Source: Suilimivivens sp963618065 (lineage in GTDB: Bacteria; Bacillota; Clostridia; Lachnospirales; Lachnospiraceae). Taken from it: a DNA stretch of 64,000 nt. Below the pieces are notes generated by a model that searched no databases, was not told where the DNA came from, and worked only from the letters and a program-made list of their open reading frames with translations. The stretch's first letter is position 1. Every line of letters begins with the position of its first letter. Of the stretch, positions 27,152 to 36,203 are shown one piece after another. The stretch spans positions 65,329-129,328 of the forward strand of contig CAVERH010000001.1 in the NCBI GenBank assembly GCA_963618065.1, written 5' to 3'. Position numbers and translations under genes: made by a program.

Positions 27152-28690
27152 TTACCCCTTTTTGAGCACCATGGCAAGAACATGTGCTAACGGATCGCAG
27201 GCATTCATGATTTCTTCGACGGTATTGTTCTGCGCACCCAGTTCAATCAGCATGCTTTTCGGGCATAAATGCATGTTATAGCGATACGCTTTCAAATATA
27301 TTTTTCGGGTCAGTCCCGGATAATATTCATTGGCAAGCACCTGTGCCTGGAAGGAAAAAGCCAGATTATCCAGAATATACGGGTTTTCCAGATAAGAAAT
27401 CTCTCCCTGCTTGCGCAGATAGCTTAACCCGTTAAAAAACATGAAACGTGCCGTAGGTCTTCCCTGCAAATCCATGACCAGCCTCCGGTCATTTGCCATT
27501 TCATCCCGATGCAGGTCAATCACTACTTCGATACTCGGATTCCCCTTCAAAATCTGCTCAACTGCCGGAAGTGCCTTTTCATAGGCATTGTCCCGTTCCT
27601 GGTCATAGACTCCCGTATCATGCAGCACACGGAAGCCGTACCCCTCCAGAAGCTCTGCCAGACGGTCACCCGCTCCCACAATCGTTGTCGATGGATCTCC
27701 CGGAATGGAATCTACAAAGTCCTCACTCGCATGCGTATGATAAATCAGGATCTGTGGTCCCTGTGTCTCCTCTTCATTATTCAATATTAAATCTTCATTT
27801 AACAACCGTTCTGCATCTAAATATTCTTCCTTCATGCTGGTGGAGCCATCCACCGCAAAGAACTCCGACCGTAAATCGTCCCCGGTCCACTGCTTCGTCC
27901 AGTCATATGTATAGGCAGGCACTGCCGCCAGCTCAAATCCGGAAGAGGCGGCTCCATGAGAAAAACTTCCGTTTTCTGTCATGCCTTGATCCGTCTGCGC
28001 ATTCTGTCCGGATTGATTTTCTGCTGAATTATTGTCAAAATCTTCGATTCCATTCTCTCTCAGCATCTGCTTGAAATATTCCTCCTGTGGAATTTCTGTA
28101 CTTTCATTCCATAAACTATCCTGTTCCTTTTGCTTCTCCTGTCCCTGTGCTTCCAGAGCCGCTTCCTGTTCCCTCAACATTTCTTCCTGAACTTCCGGCT
28201 GAATCTGTATTCCTGTTGGAGTTTCCTCTTCATCCGAATCCATAATCTGAATCTGCAATCCTTCCAATGCTGTCATTTCTGTTGCCCCGACACCTTCTAT
28301 CTCTGCCCCTTCGCTTGCTTCTGCCCCCGCCTCATTCACTCCTGTGGCTTCCGCTTCTGTGCCAGCCTCCATGCCTCCCGTTCCTGCACCTTCCGCTTTT
28401 GCTTCTATGCCTGCCTCCGTGGTTCCCGTTCCTGCACCTTCTGCATCCACTGCCACCGCTCCCGAGTCTGCTGTTATATATGCGCCATAATAATAATAGG
28501 AAGATTCCATGGCAATAGCACGCTCTGTCAGTGACAGCTCCGCAACCCTGCTATCCATCTGCCGCAGATATCCTGCCACAGGCAGATACGCCATTTCTAC
28601 CTGACTAATCAACACCAGTGCTGCAAATTGTATGATGCCCTTCCGGGCCAGATGACTGTTCCATAATCTATACAAGTTTCCACACCCCAC
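27152..28690 (-). CDS. spoIIP: Stage II sporulation protein P
   Basis: 512 aa. SpoIIP is an amidase and endopeptidase that thins peptidoglycan during engulfment, with SpoIID and SpoIIM. The catalytic C-terminal domain is clear: LIYHTHASEDF, VVIDLHRDE and SMLIELGAQNNT. An N-terminal membrane helix lies at about residues 20-40. Residues about 76-145 are an unusual Ala/Gly/Glu-rich stretch with imperfect repeats (AEGAGTGGMEAGTEAEA), followed by a Glu/Gln-rich linker to about residue 270, making the protein longer than the usual 350-400 aa. The GTG start at 28690 is uncertain as no strong ribosome site is seen. It lies between gpr and lepA on the same strand. Confidence 0.92.
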   Translation of the reverse strand: MGCGNLYRLWNSHLARKGIIQFAALVLISQVEMAYLPVAGYLRQMDSRVAELSLTERAIAMESSYYYYGAYITADSGAVAVDAEGAGTGTTEAGIEAKAEGAGTGGMEAGTEAEATGVNEAGAEASEGAEIEGVGATEMTALEGLQIQIMDSDEEETPTGIQIQPEVQEEMLREQEAALEAQGQEKQKEQDSLWNESTEIPQEEYFKQMLRENGIEDFDNNSAENQSGQNAQTDQGMTENGSFSHGAASSGFELAAVPAYTYDWTKQWTGDDLRSEFFAVDGSTSMKEEYLDAERLLNEDLILNNEEETQGPQILIYHTHASEDFVDSIPGDPSTTIVGAGDRLAELLEGYGFRVLHDTGVYDQERDNAYEKALPAVEQILKGNPSIEVVIDLHRDEMANDRRLVMDLQGRPTARFMFFNGLSYLRKQGEISYLENPYILDNLAFSFQAQVLANEYYPGLTRKIYLKAYRYNMHLCPKSMLIELGAQNNTVEEIMNACDPLAHVLAMVLKKG

Positions 28691-28738
28691 TAGGGTATTT
28701 TATGCTTGCTTTGTCTTAATCATTCAATTTCATGCTTT

Positions 28739-29647
28739 TTATAACTCCAGTGCCAGATGAATGGCATTGCAGATGATATGGCTGATCTGCTGGATCTCAT
28801 AATCGACGTCTTTTCCGGTCACATACATGTTGTAAAGTTCATCCATAGCACATGTTATCTTTTCTTTCCGGTCAAGGAAATCCTGATCTTCCATGGTACT
28901 GCCCTTAAAAACTGCATCCTGCACAATCGTTGCGGCGTCCACGACCGTGGGAACACCCAGGGCAATGACCGGTACACCAAGATTCTCCTCCCGAATGGCA
29001 TTCCGGTAGTTTCCGACTCCGGAACCGGGATTAATTCCCGCATTGGAAATCTGAATGGTACGGTTCAGTCTTTTGATCGAGCGGGCAGCTAAGGCATCAA
29101 TCACAAGTACCAGATCCGGATGCGTCTGTGCCACCACACCGCTGATGATTTCCTGTGATTCCATTCCGGTCTTCGCCATGACCCCCGGAACCAGACTGCT
29201 CGTAAGGGGAAGCTTACGCCCCTCATAGGCTGCATTGCCGAATTCCATCACCATATGCCTTGTAATCGTCAGGTTATCCACCACACGCGGTCCCAAGGAA
29301 TCTGCCGTCACCTCCCGGTTTCCAAGACCGACGATGAGAATACTCAACTGCTCCTTTTCCTTCGGAAGCAGGGATTTGATCTGATACGCCAGCTCTCTGG
29401 CAATCTCCTCATGGTAATCTTCGTCCGGATGTGCCATATTGGGAGCTTCCAGCGTCACATAGGTTCCCATCGCTTTTCCAAGGAGCCGCGCTCCGTTCTT
29501 ACTCTCGATCGTTACCCGTGTGATCTTGATTTCACTTTCTTCCTTATACTCTTCTTCCACCTGCACCCCATGAAGGTGTTCCTCCTTCTCTGAGACACTT
29601 TCCCGTGCTTCTAAAGCCAAGTCCGTCCGAATCTGCACCTGCTCCAT
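28739..29647 (-). CDS. gpr: Germination protease (spore protease GPR)
   Basis: 302 aa. GPR degrades small acid-soluble spore proteins at germination. The N-terminal propeptide-like segment has RTDLALEA, and the core holds VGLGNREVTADSLGPRVV, LVPGVMAKTGMES and LVIDALAARSI, typical of the family. ATG start with GGAGGGG upstream. It is divergent from rpsT; this arrangement is common in Clostridia. I looked for a sigma-G promoter upstream and found only a poor match (CGAATA with a weak -10), so I do not annotate one. Confidence 0.95.
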   Translation of the reverse strand: MEQVQIRTDLALEARESVSEKEEHLHGVQVEEEYKEESEIKITRVTIESKNGARLLGKAMGTYVTLEAPNMAHPDEDYHEEIARELAYQIKSLLPKEKEQLSILIVGLGNREVTADSLGPRVVDNLTITRHMVMEFGNAAYEGRKLPLTSSLVPGVMAKTGMESQEIISGVVAQTHPDLVLVIDALAARSIKRLNRTIQISNAGINPGSGVGNYRNAIREENLGVPVIALGVPTVVDAATIVQDAVFKGSTMEDQDFLDRKEKITCAMDELYNMYVTGKDVDYEIQQISHIICNAIHLALEL

Positions 29648-29716
29648 TTTTCTGCCCCTCCGAAATTATTTTCATAAATATTTTTCCAGAATTGTCATAT
29701 TTTATTCGTTTTGTTA

Positions 29717-29745
29717 TTGACATATTTGCAGGATACGGCTACAAT
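29717..29745 (+). promoter_or_regulatory. Sigma-A promoter of rpsT
   Basis: TTGACA (29717-29722), a 17-bp spacer and TACAAT (29740-29745), about 80 bp before the rpsT start codon. A near-consensus promoter as expected for a ribosomal protein gene. Confidence 0.8.
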
Positions 29746-29832
29746 AATATGCGTGTGTTTACATTAAGACGTCCGTGTCCGGCTTTAATGAAACATCTCA
29801 GTAACTTACGATTTTAATAGGAGGTGTACATC

Positions 29833-30096
29833 GTGGCTAATATTAAATCTGCAAAGAAGAGAATCTTAGTTAATCAAACAAGAGCTGAAAGAAATAAGGC
29901 AATCAAGTCCGGCGTTAAGACAGCTGTTAAGAAGGTTGTTGCTGCTATCGAAGCAAATGACAAGGCTGCTGCACAGGAAGCTTTAGTTGCTGCTACTACA
30001 GTAATCGATAAGGCTGCCAGCAAGGGCGTTTACCATAAGAACACAGCTTCCAGAAAAGTATCTCGTTTAGCTCAGGCTGTTAACAAGATGGCTTAA
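29833..30096 (+). CDS. rpsT: 30S ribosomal protein S20
   Basis: 87 aa from GTG 29833, chosen over an in-frame GTG three codons earlier because AGGAGG ends 8 nt upstream and the product then starts VANIKSAKKR as in S20. The Lys/Ala-rich helical sequence (KSGVKTAVKKVV, SRKVSRLAQAVNKMA) is typical. S20 binds 16S rRNA in early 30S assembly. It is a single-gene unit with its own promoter and terminator, divergent from gpr. Confidence 0.97.
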   Translation: MANIKSAKKRILVNQTRAERNKAIKSGVKTAVKKVVAAIEANDKAAAQEALVAATTVIDKAASKGVYHKNTASRKVSRLAQAVNKMA

Positions 30097-30130
30097 TCAT
30101 CGGAAGAAATTTAATTTTGAAATGAATTTT

Positions 30131-30170
30131 AAAACCTCAACTCATACCGTCATGTGAGTTGAGGTTTTTT
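30131..30170. terminator. Bidirectional terminator between rpsT and rnpB
   Basis: AAAACCTCAACTCA (30131-30144) pairs with its complement at 30155-30168 and is followed by T's on either strand. It ends rpsT and can back up the end of rnpB. It is directly followed by a lone repeat end, GGTTCTGAATCGTTAC (about 30171-30186). Confidence 0.9.
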
Positions 30171-30197
30171 GGGTTCTGAATCGTTACTATAAAAAAT

Positions 30198-30533
30198 AAG
30201 CAGGACGATAAGCCGGGTTATGTCGTTGAGTGATCATCTATCTAGGACTACTGTTGCCAATAGCCTCAAGCGACCCACCTGAAGGCTGGTCGGGCAAACC
30301 TTAACGCCTTCGTTTTGGTCTTGCTTCGAATGGGGTTTACATGTGCCCCGCCTGTTACCAGGCAGGCGGTAGTCTCTTACACTGCCTTTCCACCCTTACC
30401 TCCTTAAGAGGCGGTATATTTCTGTTGCACTGGCCTTGGAGTCACCTCCACCGGACGTTATCCGGCATTCTGCCCTGTGAAGCCCGGACTTTCCTCACCC
30501 GTATAAATACGGCCGCGATCACCTGTCCTACTT
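30198..30533 (-). ncRNA. rnpB: RNase P RNA (type A)
   Basis: The minus strand carries the conserved RNase P core: GAGGAAAGTCCGGGCT near the 5' end, then ACAGGGCAGAATGCC and, in the 3' half, GGGTCGCTTGAGGC and AACCCGGCTTATCG. The ends pair as helix P1 (AAGTAGGAC at 30525-30533 with GTCCTGCTT at 30198-30206), which sets the limits used here; the true ends may extend a few bases. Core layout fits type A, usual for Clostridia. A T-run follows (TTATTTTTT). A possible promoter (TTACAA and GATAAT, spacer 19) lies just upstream but is weak. Confidence 0.95.
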
Positions 30534-30627
30534 ATGTCTTTATTTAATTATCAGCCACCGACACCACTACTTTGTAAGCAAGCTTCCAAGAAAGTGTGTC
30601 AATGGCAGCTGCATGGCTTATTCGTTC

Positions 30628-32283
30628 TCAGACGTTAAAAAGACTTCCCCCGATAAACTCACGGCAGATGGAGTTATTGGGAACATTTTCACTGTCAATG
30701 CCAAGGAAGTATTCGAGGAATTTTAAAAGACGCTTTGCCTCGTAATATTCCGGTTCTCCCTTCTGAATGCTGAATAACAGCGGCTCTGCGTACTGTTTCA
30801 GTACCGCAAGCTCATAGATCAGCACGGAGTTAAACATCACATCCGCACTTTCCTGATAAGGGAAAATATACGCTTCCTCTCCGCGGCGTACGGAAGGCCA
30901 CATCTCAATCGTCCGCTTCGCACTTGCGCCTCTTGTTCTGGCATCTCTTACCATACGGCGGATCAGTCTGCCATCAGTCGTCGGTATTCTATTATGCTCG
31001 TCAATATTAAGACTTGTCAAGGCACTAATGTAAATTTTAAACTTACTGTCATCGGGAAGCCCTGCCGTGATCCTGGGATTCAATCCGTGGATTCCTTCAA
31101 TGACCAGCACATCCTCCGGCCCTAACTGCTTGAAATTTCCCTTATATTCACGAAGTCCTGTCTTGAAATTAAAGGAAGGGATTTCGACTCTTTCTCCCTT
31201 TAACAGACGCTGCATATCCTCGTTAAACTGCTCCACATCAATGGCTTCGAGACATTCGAAATTATAATCTCCGTTTTCATCTCTCGGAGTCTTATCCCGG
31301 TTTACAAAATAATCATCCAGTCCAATCGGATGCGGCACCAGTCCATAGGTACGAAGCTGTATGGATAGGCGATGGGAAAACGTCGTTTTTCCGGAAGAGG
31401 ACGGTCCTGCAATCAGGACAAACTTTACATCGCCTCGCTTCACAATTTCCTCTGCGATCTCACCGATTCTGTGCTCCTGCTGTGCCTCCTGCATGAGAAT
31501 CATTTCATTCATGTTCCCACTGCAGATCGCATTGTTTAAGTCTCCGACCGTTTCAATTCCAATGCTTTCTCCCCACTGTGTCGTGGTTTTCAGCTCATGG
31601 AACAGCTTTTCCCTCGGTTCAAAGAAATCGATCTTATCCGGCTCGGTTACGCCCGGAATCAGCAGTAACAGACCTTCCTCATACTGCATCACATCGTAAT
31701 ATTTAAGATATCCGGTGCCTGGCAGCATATAACCGTAATAATAATCGTAGTAACCGTCCAGACAATAGATGTTAACTGAAGATCCCCGGCGGTAACGGAA
31801 CAGATTTACCTTATCATACATTTTGTACTTACGGAATAATTCTACTGCATCATCAATCGGGTAGGCACGTTTGGTAATCGGACGGTCGGCATCCACCAGC
31901 TCCTTCATCCGCAAACGGATCTTCTCTGCCATTTCAGAGGTCAGCTTCTCTTCCATCTTAATATTGATGTAATAGCCCTGACCAATGGCAAATTCTACCT
32001 TTACTTTCTTTATTTTCTTATCCCCGAGCACATCATACACCGATTTGATCAGTGTCATAATGGCGGTACGGACATAGGTTTTATGCCCGATCACATCCTT
32101 TAAGGTCAAAAAGGACAGTGTACAATCCTTATGTACCGGCTTGATCAGCTCCCGGATTTTTCCATTTTCAAGCACCAGCGCAATCATGTTATCATACTGC
32201 TTCTGATATTCCGATGCAATTTCTTCATATTTCAGCCCTTCCGGGTATTCCTTCGTCACCCCGTCAATGGTAATATTTGCCAT
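30628..32283 (-). CDS. Nucleoside (uridine-like) kinase with ThrRS-type N-terminal domains
   Basis: 551 aa. Residues 1-60 are a TGS domain and 60-220 resemble the second additional domain of threonyl-tRNA synthetase (ITKRAYPIDDAVELFRKYKM). Residues 285-490 are a uridine-kinase/phosphoribulokinase P-loop domain: GPSSSGKTT (293-301), IGLDDYFVNRDKTP and VLVIEGIHGLNP. This fusion is common in Clostridia and annotated as nucleoside kinase; the substrate is not established by sequence. ATG start with GGAG 9 nt upstream. It overlaps the end of trmK by 20 bp, so the two are coupled. Confidence 0.9.
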   Translation of the reverse strand: MANITIDGVTKEYPEGLKYEEIASEYQKQYDNMIALVLENGKIRELIKPVHKDCTLSFLTLKDVIGHKTYVRTAIMTLIKSVYDVLGDKKIKKVKVEFAIGQGYYINIKMEEKLTSEMAEKIRLRMKELVDADRPITKRAYPIDDAVELFRKYKMYDKVNLFRYRRGSSVNIYCLDGYYDYYYGYMLPGTGYLKYYDVMQYEEGLLLLIPGVTEPDKIDFFEPREKLFHELKTTTQWGESIGIETVGDLNNAICSGNMNEMILMQEAQQEHRIGEIAEEIVKRGDVKFVLIAGPSSSGKTTFSHRLSIQLRTYGLVPHPIGLDDYFVNRDKTPRDENGDYNFECLEAIDVEQFNEDMQRLLKGERVEIPSFNFKTGLREYKGNFKQLGPEDVLVIEGIHGLNPRITAGLPDDSKFKIYISALTSLNIDEHNRIPTTDGRLIRRMVRDARTRGASAKRTIEMWPSVRRGEEAYIFPYQESADVMFNSVLIYELAVLKQYAEPLLFSIQKGEPEYYEAKRLLKFLEYFLGIDSENVPNNSICREFIGGSLFNV

Positions 32284-33040
32284 ACCTTCCTTCTCCTTCC
32301 ATTTCCTGTAATGCAGCCCGGATAAAAAGAAGCTCCTGCTCCAGTATATTCCGTCTTGCGCTGATCCGTTCTCCCTCGTAATCCTTCAAGACGTTCAGAA
32401 TTGCAATATTCTTTCGCTCCTCCTTATGTATATACTGCCTTAAAACGGGATGCTTCTGTGAAAGCAGGAGCGGTCCGAAGCGATACGCCACTTCCTCATC
32501 CCGTGTTCCCGGTATGGAGGATACGTTCCTGCTCACCTCTCCCTCAGACTCCAGATGAACCTTCATCATCGGATAGTATTTTCCGTCCTCAAAAACCATA
32601 TTCTCTTCTATTATTTCAAATCCATGATCCGCCAGAAATTTGCGGAATTCGCAGATTTCGGACTGCGGTGCGAGAATCATCTCTTTAAAGTCTTCTATCT
32701 TTTTATTGGAAAGGATCTCCTGCATGAGAGGTCCTCCCATTCCGGCAATAATGAGGCAGTCTGCCTCCCCTTCCCGGTACTGTTTTAAGCCATCGGATAA
32801 CCGTGTGGTGATCCGATCCTGTAAACCTGCTTCTTCAATATGAAGCTGTGCCTGCTGCAGCGGTCCTTTCCCGATGTCCATGGCAAGCACCGAGGGCGCA
32901 ATCCCTTCCTCTATAAGATAAATCGATACAAAGCCATGATCGCATCCCATATCGCATACCCGCATTCCGGGACTTACCATCTGTGCAATCGCCAGCATTC
33001 TCTCCGACAGCCGGACACTTCCTGTTGTTTTTCCTGACAT
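32264..33040 (-). CDS. trmK: tRNA (adenine-22-N1)-methyltransferase
   Basis: 258 aa from ATG 33040, which has GGAGAAGG just upstream; an in-frame GTG at 33085 would add 15 unconserved residues. The Rossmann SAM-binding motif is VCDMGCDHGFVSIYL, followed by LAMDIGKGPLQQA and IIAGMGGPLMQEIL, the TrmK/COG2384 signature. It methylates A22 in the D-loop of tRNAs for Ser, Tyr and others in Gram-positive bacteria. Gene order rpoD-trmK is typical of Firmicutes. Confidence 0.93.
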   Translation of the reverse strand: MSGKTTGSVRLSERMLAIAQMVSPGMRVCDMGCDHGFVSIYLIEEGIAPSVLAMDIGKGPLQQAQLHIEEAGLQDRITTRLSDGLKQYREGEADCLIIAGMGGPLMQEILSNKKIEDFKEMILAPQSEICEFRKFLADHGFEIIEENMVFEDGKYYPMMKVHLESEGEVSRNVSSIPGTRDEEVAYRFGPLLLSQKHPVLRQYIHKEERKNIAILNVLKDYEGERISARRNILEQELLFIRAALQEMEGEGRYGKYYH

Positions 33041-33111
33041 GTTCCTTCTCCAGCTTTCCTTTTGCTCATGTGACCGCCTCGCCACATATAGTTAAATATG
33101 CTCAGAACAAA

Positions 33112-34245
33112 TTAGTCCAGATAGTCCTTCAGCTTCCGGCTTCTGCTCGGATGACGGAGCTTGCGGAGTGCTTTCGCCTCAATCTGACGGATACGCTCTC
33201 TGGTCACATTAAATTCCTTACCAACCTCCTCAAGGGTTCTGGCACGTCCATCATCCAGACCGAATCGGAGACGGAGTACCTTCTGTTCTCTTTCGGTCAG
33301 GGTTCCCAAAACCTCAACGAGCTGCTCCTTTAACAGGGTAAATGCAGCCGCATCGGCAGGAACCGGTACGTTGTCATCCTGAATAAAGTCTCCTAAATGG
33401 GAGTCCTCCTCTTCACCGATCGGGGTTTCCAGAGAAACCGGCTCCTGGGAAATCTTTAAGATCTCACGGACACGTTCCACCGGAAGGTTCATTTCTTCTG
33501 CGATTTCCTCCGGAAGCGGCTCTCTTCCAAGCTCCTGTAACAGCTGACGGCTCACACGGATCAGCTTATTGATCGTCTCTACCATATGCACCGGAATACG
33601 GATGGTTCTTGCCTGATCGGCAATCGCACGGGTGATCGCCTGACGGATCCACCAGGTTGCATAGGTGGAGAATTTGTAGCCCTTACGGTAATCAAACTTT
33701 TCAACGGCCTTAATCAGACCTAAATTCCCTTCCTGAATCAGATCAAGGAACAGCATTCCTCTTCCGACATAACGCTTTGCAATGCTGACAACCAGACGTA
33801 GGTTTGCCTCAGCCAGACGCTTCTTGGCTTCCTCATCGCCTTCTTCCATGCGCTGTGCCAGCTCTATCTCTTCCTCTGCACTTAAAAGAGGAACCTTGCC
33901 GATCTCTTTTAAATACATACGAACCGGGTCTTCCACACTGACTCCGTCCGGTATCGACAGGTCGATATTCTCCATATCCACCTCGTCTTCCTCGGACAGG
34001 ATGATCTCTTCGTCGTCAATCACATCGTCTTCATCATCATTCGTAATGCGAAGTACATCGACACCGGATTTTTCCAGATGCTCGGTTACTTTCTCGATTT
34101 GTTCCTCATTCAATGCAAGATCAGCCAGAAAATCCACAATTTCCTGATATTCCAAGACATTCTTTTTCTTCTTGGCCATAGCAAGAAGCTGCTTTATTTT
34201 TTCCTCAAACTTTGCCTGTACATTTTCATCCATTGGTGTTTCCAT
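33112..34245 (-). CDS. rpoD: Housekeeping sigma factor SigA (RpoD)
   Basis: 377 aa. Region 1.2 (DPVRMYLKEIGKVPLL), region 2 (NLRLVVSIAKRYVGRGM, GYKFSTYATWWIRQAITRAI), region 3 and region 4 with the -35 HTH (TLEEVGKEFNVTRERIRQIE) are all intact. A short acidic N-terminal region (DDEDDVIDDEEIILSEEDE) replaces the long region 1.1 of proteobacteria. The start may be ATG 34245 or the ATG four codons later, which has better spacing to AAGGAAGG. It follows dnaG, as in most Firmicutes, with a 133-bp repeat element in the gap. Confidence 0.97.
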   Translation of the reverse strand: METPMDENVQAKFEEKIKQLLAMAKKKKNVLEYQEIVDFLADLALNEEQIEKVTEHLEKSGVDVLRITNDDEDDVIDDEEIILSEEDEVDMENIDLSIPDGVSVEDPVRMYLKEIGKVPLLSAEEEIELAQRMEEGDEEAKKRLAEANLRLVVSIAKRYVGRGMLFLDLIQEGNLGLIKAVEKFDYRKGYKFSTYATWWIRQAITRAIADQARTIRIPVHMVETINKLIRVSRQLLQELGREPLPEEIAEEMNLPVERVREILKISQEPVSLETPIGEEEDSHLGDFIQDDNVPVPADAAAFTLLKEQLVEVLGTLTEREQKVLRLRFGLDDGRARTLEEVGKEFNVTRERIRQIEAKALRKLRHPSRSRKLKDYLD

Positions 34246-34265
34246 CCTTCCTTGTTACTAAATAT

Positions 34266-34398
34266 GTAACTGTTCAGTACCCTCACAGTTACGACGCAAA
34301 ATCCATTCCAAATCGGCTTCGCCGATGGGATTTTGCATTGCTGAATCATATTCTTACGGTCTCAGCAGCAAATGCTTCGACCTGCACTGAATAGTTAC
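34266..34398. repeat. Dispersed inverted-repeat element, copy 3 (133 bp)
   Basis: Ends GTAACTGTTCAGTACC and GCACTGAATAGTTAC. Inside is a long hairpin, GCAAAATCC paired with GGATTTTGC-like sequence around a CGGCTTCGCCG loop. It is about 90% identical by eye to the 133-bp copy at 55834-55966. It lies inside the dnaG-rpoD operon gap. Confidence 0.7.
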
Positions 34399-34420
34399 CT
34401 AAATATTACCATTATTAGCT

Positions 34421-36193
34421 TTAATCCAGTGAAATATGCGTTTTCTCAAGTTCTTCCAGCGCTTTTTTGCCCTCGATTGCCTTTTTGAGTGCATTGACAT
34501 CGGCACCGAGCTGACCGGAAAAGTATTCATAGCTGTTTCGCTTAAGTGCTACGAGAATATCGTGAAAGGCTTTTTCACGATCCTGCTTTGTTGTAATTTC
34601 CTGCAGCTTCGTATTAAATACGCCTGCGACCTCGCGCTGCTCCTCCATATCGTTAAACAGACTGACGATCGCCGCCGGATTGATTTCTCCTTTATCAAGA
34701 TCCGCAAACAACCTCTCTGCCACCTTCCGGTACAGCTCCTCGGTAAAGTCCTCCACGGAGATATACTGCTTTACCTTCCGGTATAGCTGCGGCTCCTCCA
34801 CAAGCCATGTCAGAAACAGCTTCTGCGGCTTCTTCCGGTTTTCATCCGGTGTGTTCTTCGGCTGGATACCGGACTTTGGCCGTACTGCCGGCTGTACATT
34901 TCCTGTCTTCAGTGCGTAACTCATCACCAGCTTGCGCAGATTTTCATACCCGATCAGGTACTTGTCCGCAACTGCCTGAATGTAGTTATCCCGTTCCACG
35001 TCCTCCGAAAACTCACAGAGCTTCTTCGCAATTTCACGGTGGAACTGCGTTTTGGATTCCGGATCCTTCAGATTATAGTCTCTTTGCAGGATACGCAGTT
35101 CGAAGAAAAAGCTGTTCTCCGCCTCGTTAATCCGCTGCTGGAACTTCTCGGCTCCCTCGTTCTTAATGAATTCGTCCGGATCCTTATATGGTTCAAGATT
35201 CAGAACCTTACCGGTAAGCTCCACTTCCTTAAGAATTCCGATTGCCCGCAATGCTGCATTCACTCCGGCGCCGTCACTGTCGTATGCGAGGATCACTTCC
35301 TTGGCATACCTTCTTAAAATATTCGCCTGTCCTGCCGTAAATGCGGTTCCAAGGGAAGCCACCGCCTGGGTAAAGCCCGCCTGATGCATGGAAATGACAT
35401 CCATATAGCCTTCACAGAGAATGATATTATTCGTCCGTGCGGTTCTTGCAAAATTGAGTCCGTACAGATTACGGCTCTTATCAAAAATCGGTGTTTCGGG
35501 AGAGTTTAAATACTTGGGCTTTCCATCTCCCATTACCCGTCCTCCGAAACCGATCACACGGTGATTGATGTCCTGAATCGGAAATATCACACGGTTCCAG
35601 AATTTATCATGCAGACCGTATCGTTCATCAAAGCTTGCAAGTCCCGCCTCCTGAAGGATCTGGTCATCATAACCTTTACTCTTTAAATACTTCACAAGAT
35701 CGTTGCTCGTCACATTGGAAAATCCTAAGCCCCAATGGTGAATCGTCTCATCGGAAAGCTGGCGCTTCTTTAAATATTCCAGTCCGGCCTTTCCGCGTTC
35801 ACTGCGAAGCTGATAAAAGAAGTACGTTGCCGCAAGCTTATTGATCTCCAAAAGCTTACTTCTCCGGTCTTCCTTCCGGCGCATCTCCTCGGTATATTCG
35901 ACCTCCGGCAGATTCACGCCTGCCCGCTCTGCGAGCATCTTAACCGCCTCCGGGAAGGTAAAATTCTCATACTGCATCACGAAGCTGAACACATTTCCCC
36001 CTGCCCCGCAGCCAAAGCAGTAATACATCTGCTTGCCGGGCGATACCGAAAAGGACGGTGATTTTTCATTATGAAAGGGACACAGTCCGAAATAACTGCT
36101 CCCCTTTTTTTGTATCTTTACATAGCCGGAAACGACATCCACAATGTCATTTTTCATCCGGACCTCTTCCACTAATTCATCAGGGTAATACAT
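34421..36193 (-). CDS. dnaG: DNA primase
   Basis: 590 aa from ATG 36193, preferred because AGGAAGG lies just upstream and the product starts MYYPDELVEEVR; an upstream in-frame ATG would overlap dgt. The CHC2 zinc finger uses Cys38, His41, Cys59 and Cys62. The Toprim domain follows (LCEGYMDVISMHQAG, AYDSDGAGVNAALRAI). The C-terminal third is the helicase-binding domain. It synthesises RNA primers for replication. It lies 10 bp after dgt and before rpoD, a classic macromolecular synthesis operon. Confidence 0.96.
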   Translation of the reverse strand: MYYPDELVEEVRMKNDIVDVVSGYVKIQKKGSSYFGLCPFHNEKSPSFSVSPGKQMYYCFGCGAGGNVFSFVMQYENFTFPEAVKMLAERAGVNLPEVEYTEEMRRKEDRRSKLLEINKLAATYFFYQLRSERGKAGLEYLKKRQLSDETIHHWGLGFSNVTSNDLVKYLKSKGYDDQILQEAGLASFDERYGLHDKFWNRVIFPIQDINHRVIGFGGRVMGDGKPKYLNSPETPIFDKSRNLYGLNFARTARTNNIILCEGYMDVISMHQAGFTQAVASLGTAFTAGQANILRRYAKEVILAYDSDGAGVNAALRAIGILKEVELTGKVLNLEPYKDPDEFIKNEGAEKFQQRINEAENSFFFELRILQRDYNLKDPESKTQFHREIAKKLCEFSEDVERDNYIQAVADKYLIGYENLRKLVMSYALKTGNVQPAVRPKSGIQPKNTPDENRKKPQKLFLTWLVEEPQLYRKVKQYISVEDFTEELYRKVAERLFADLDKGEINPAAIVSLFNDMEEQREVAGVFNTKLQEITTKQDREKAFHDILVALKRNSYEYFSGQLGADVNALKKAIEGKKALEELEKTHISLD

Positions 36194-36203
36194 AAACACC
36201 TTC

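Noticed and set aside
30341..30547. 68-codon frame near 30.4 kb
   Set aside because: Lies inside the RNase P RNA gene on the opposite strand.
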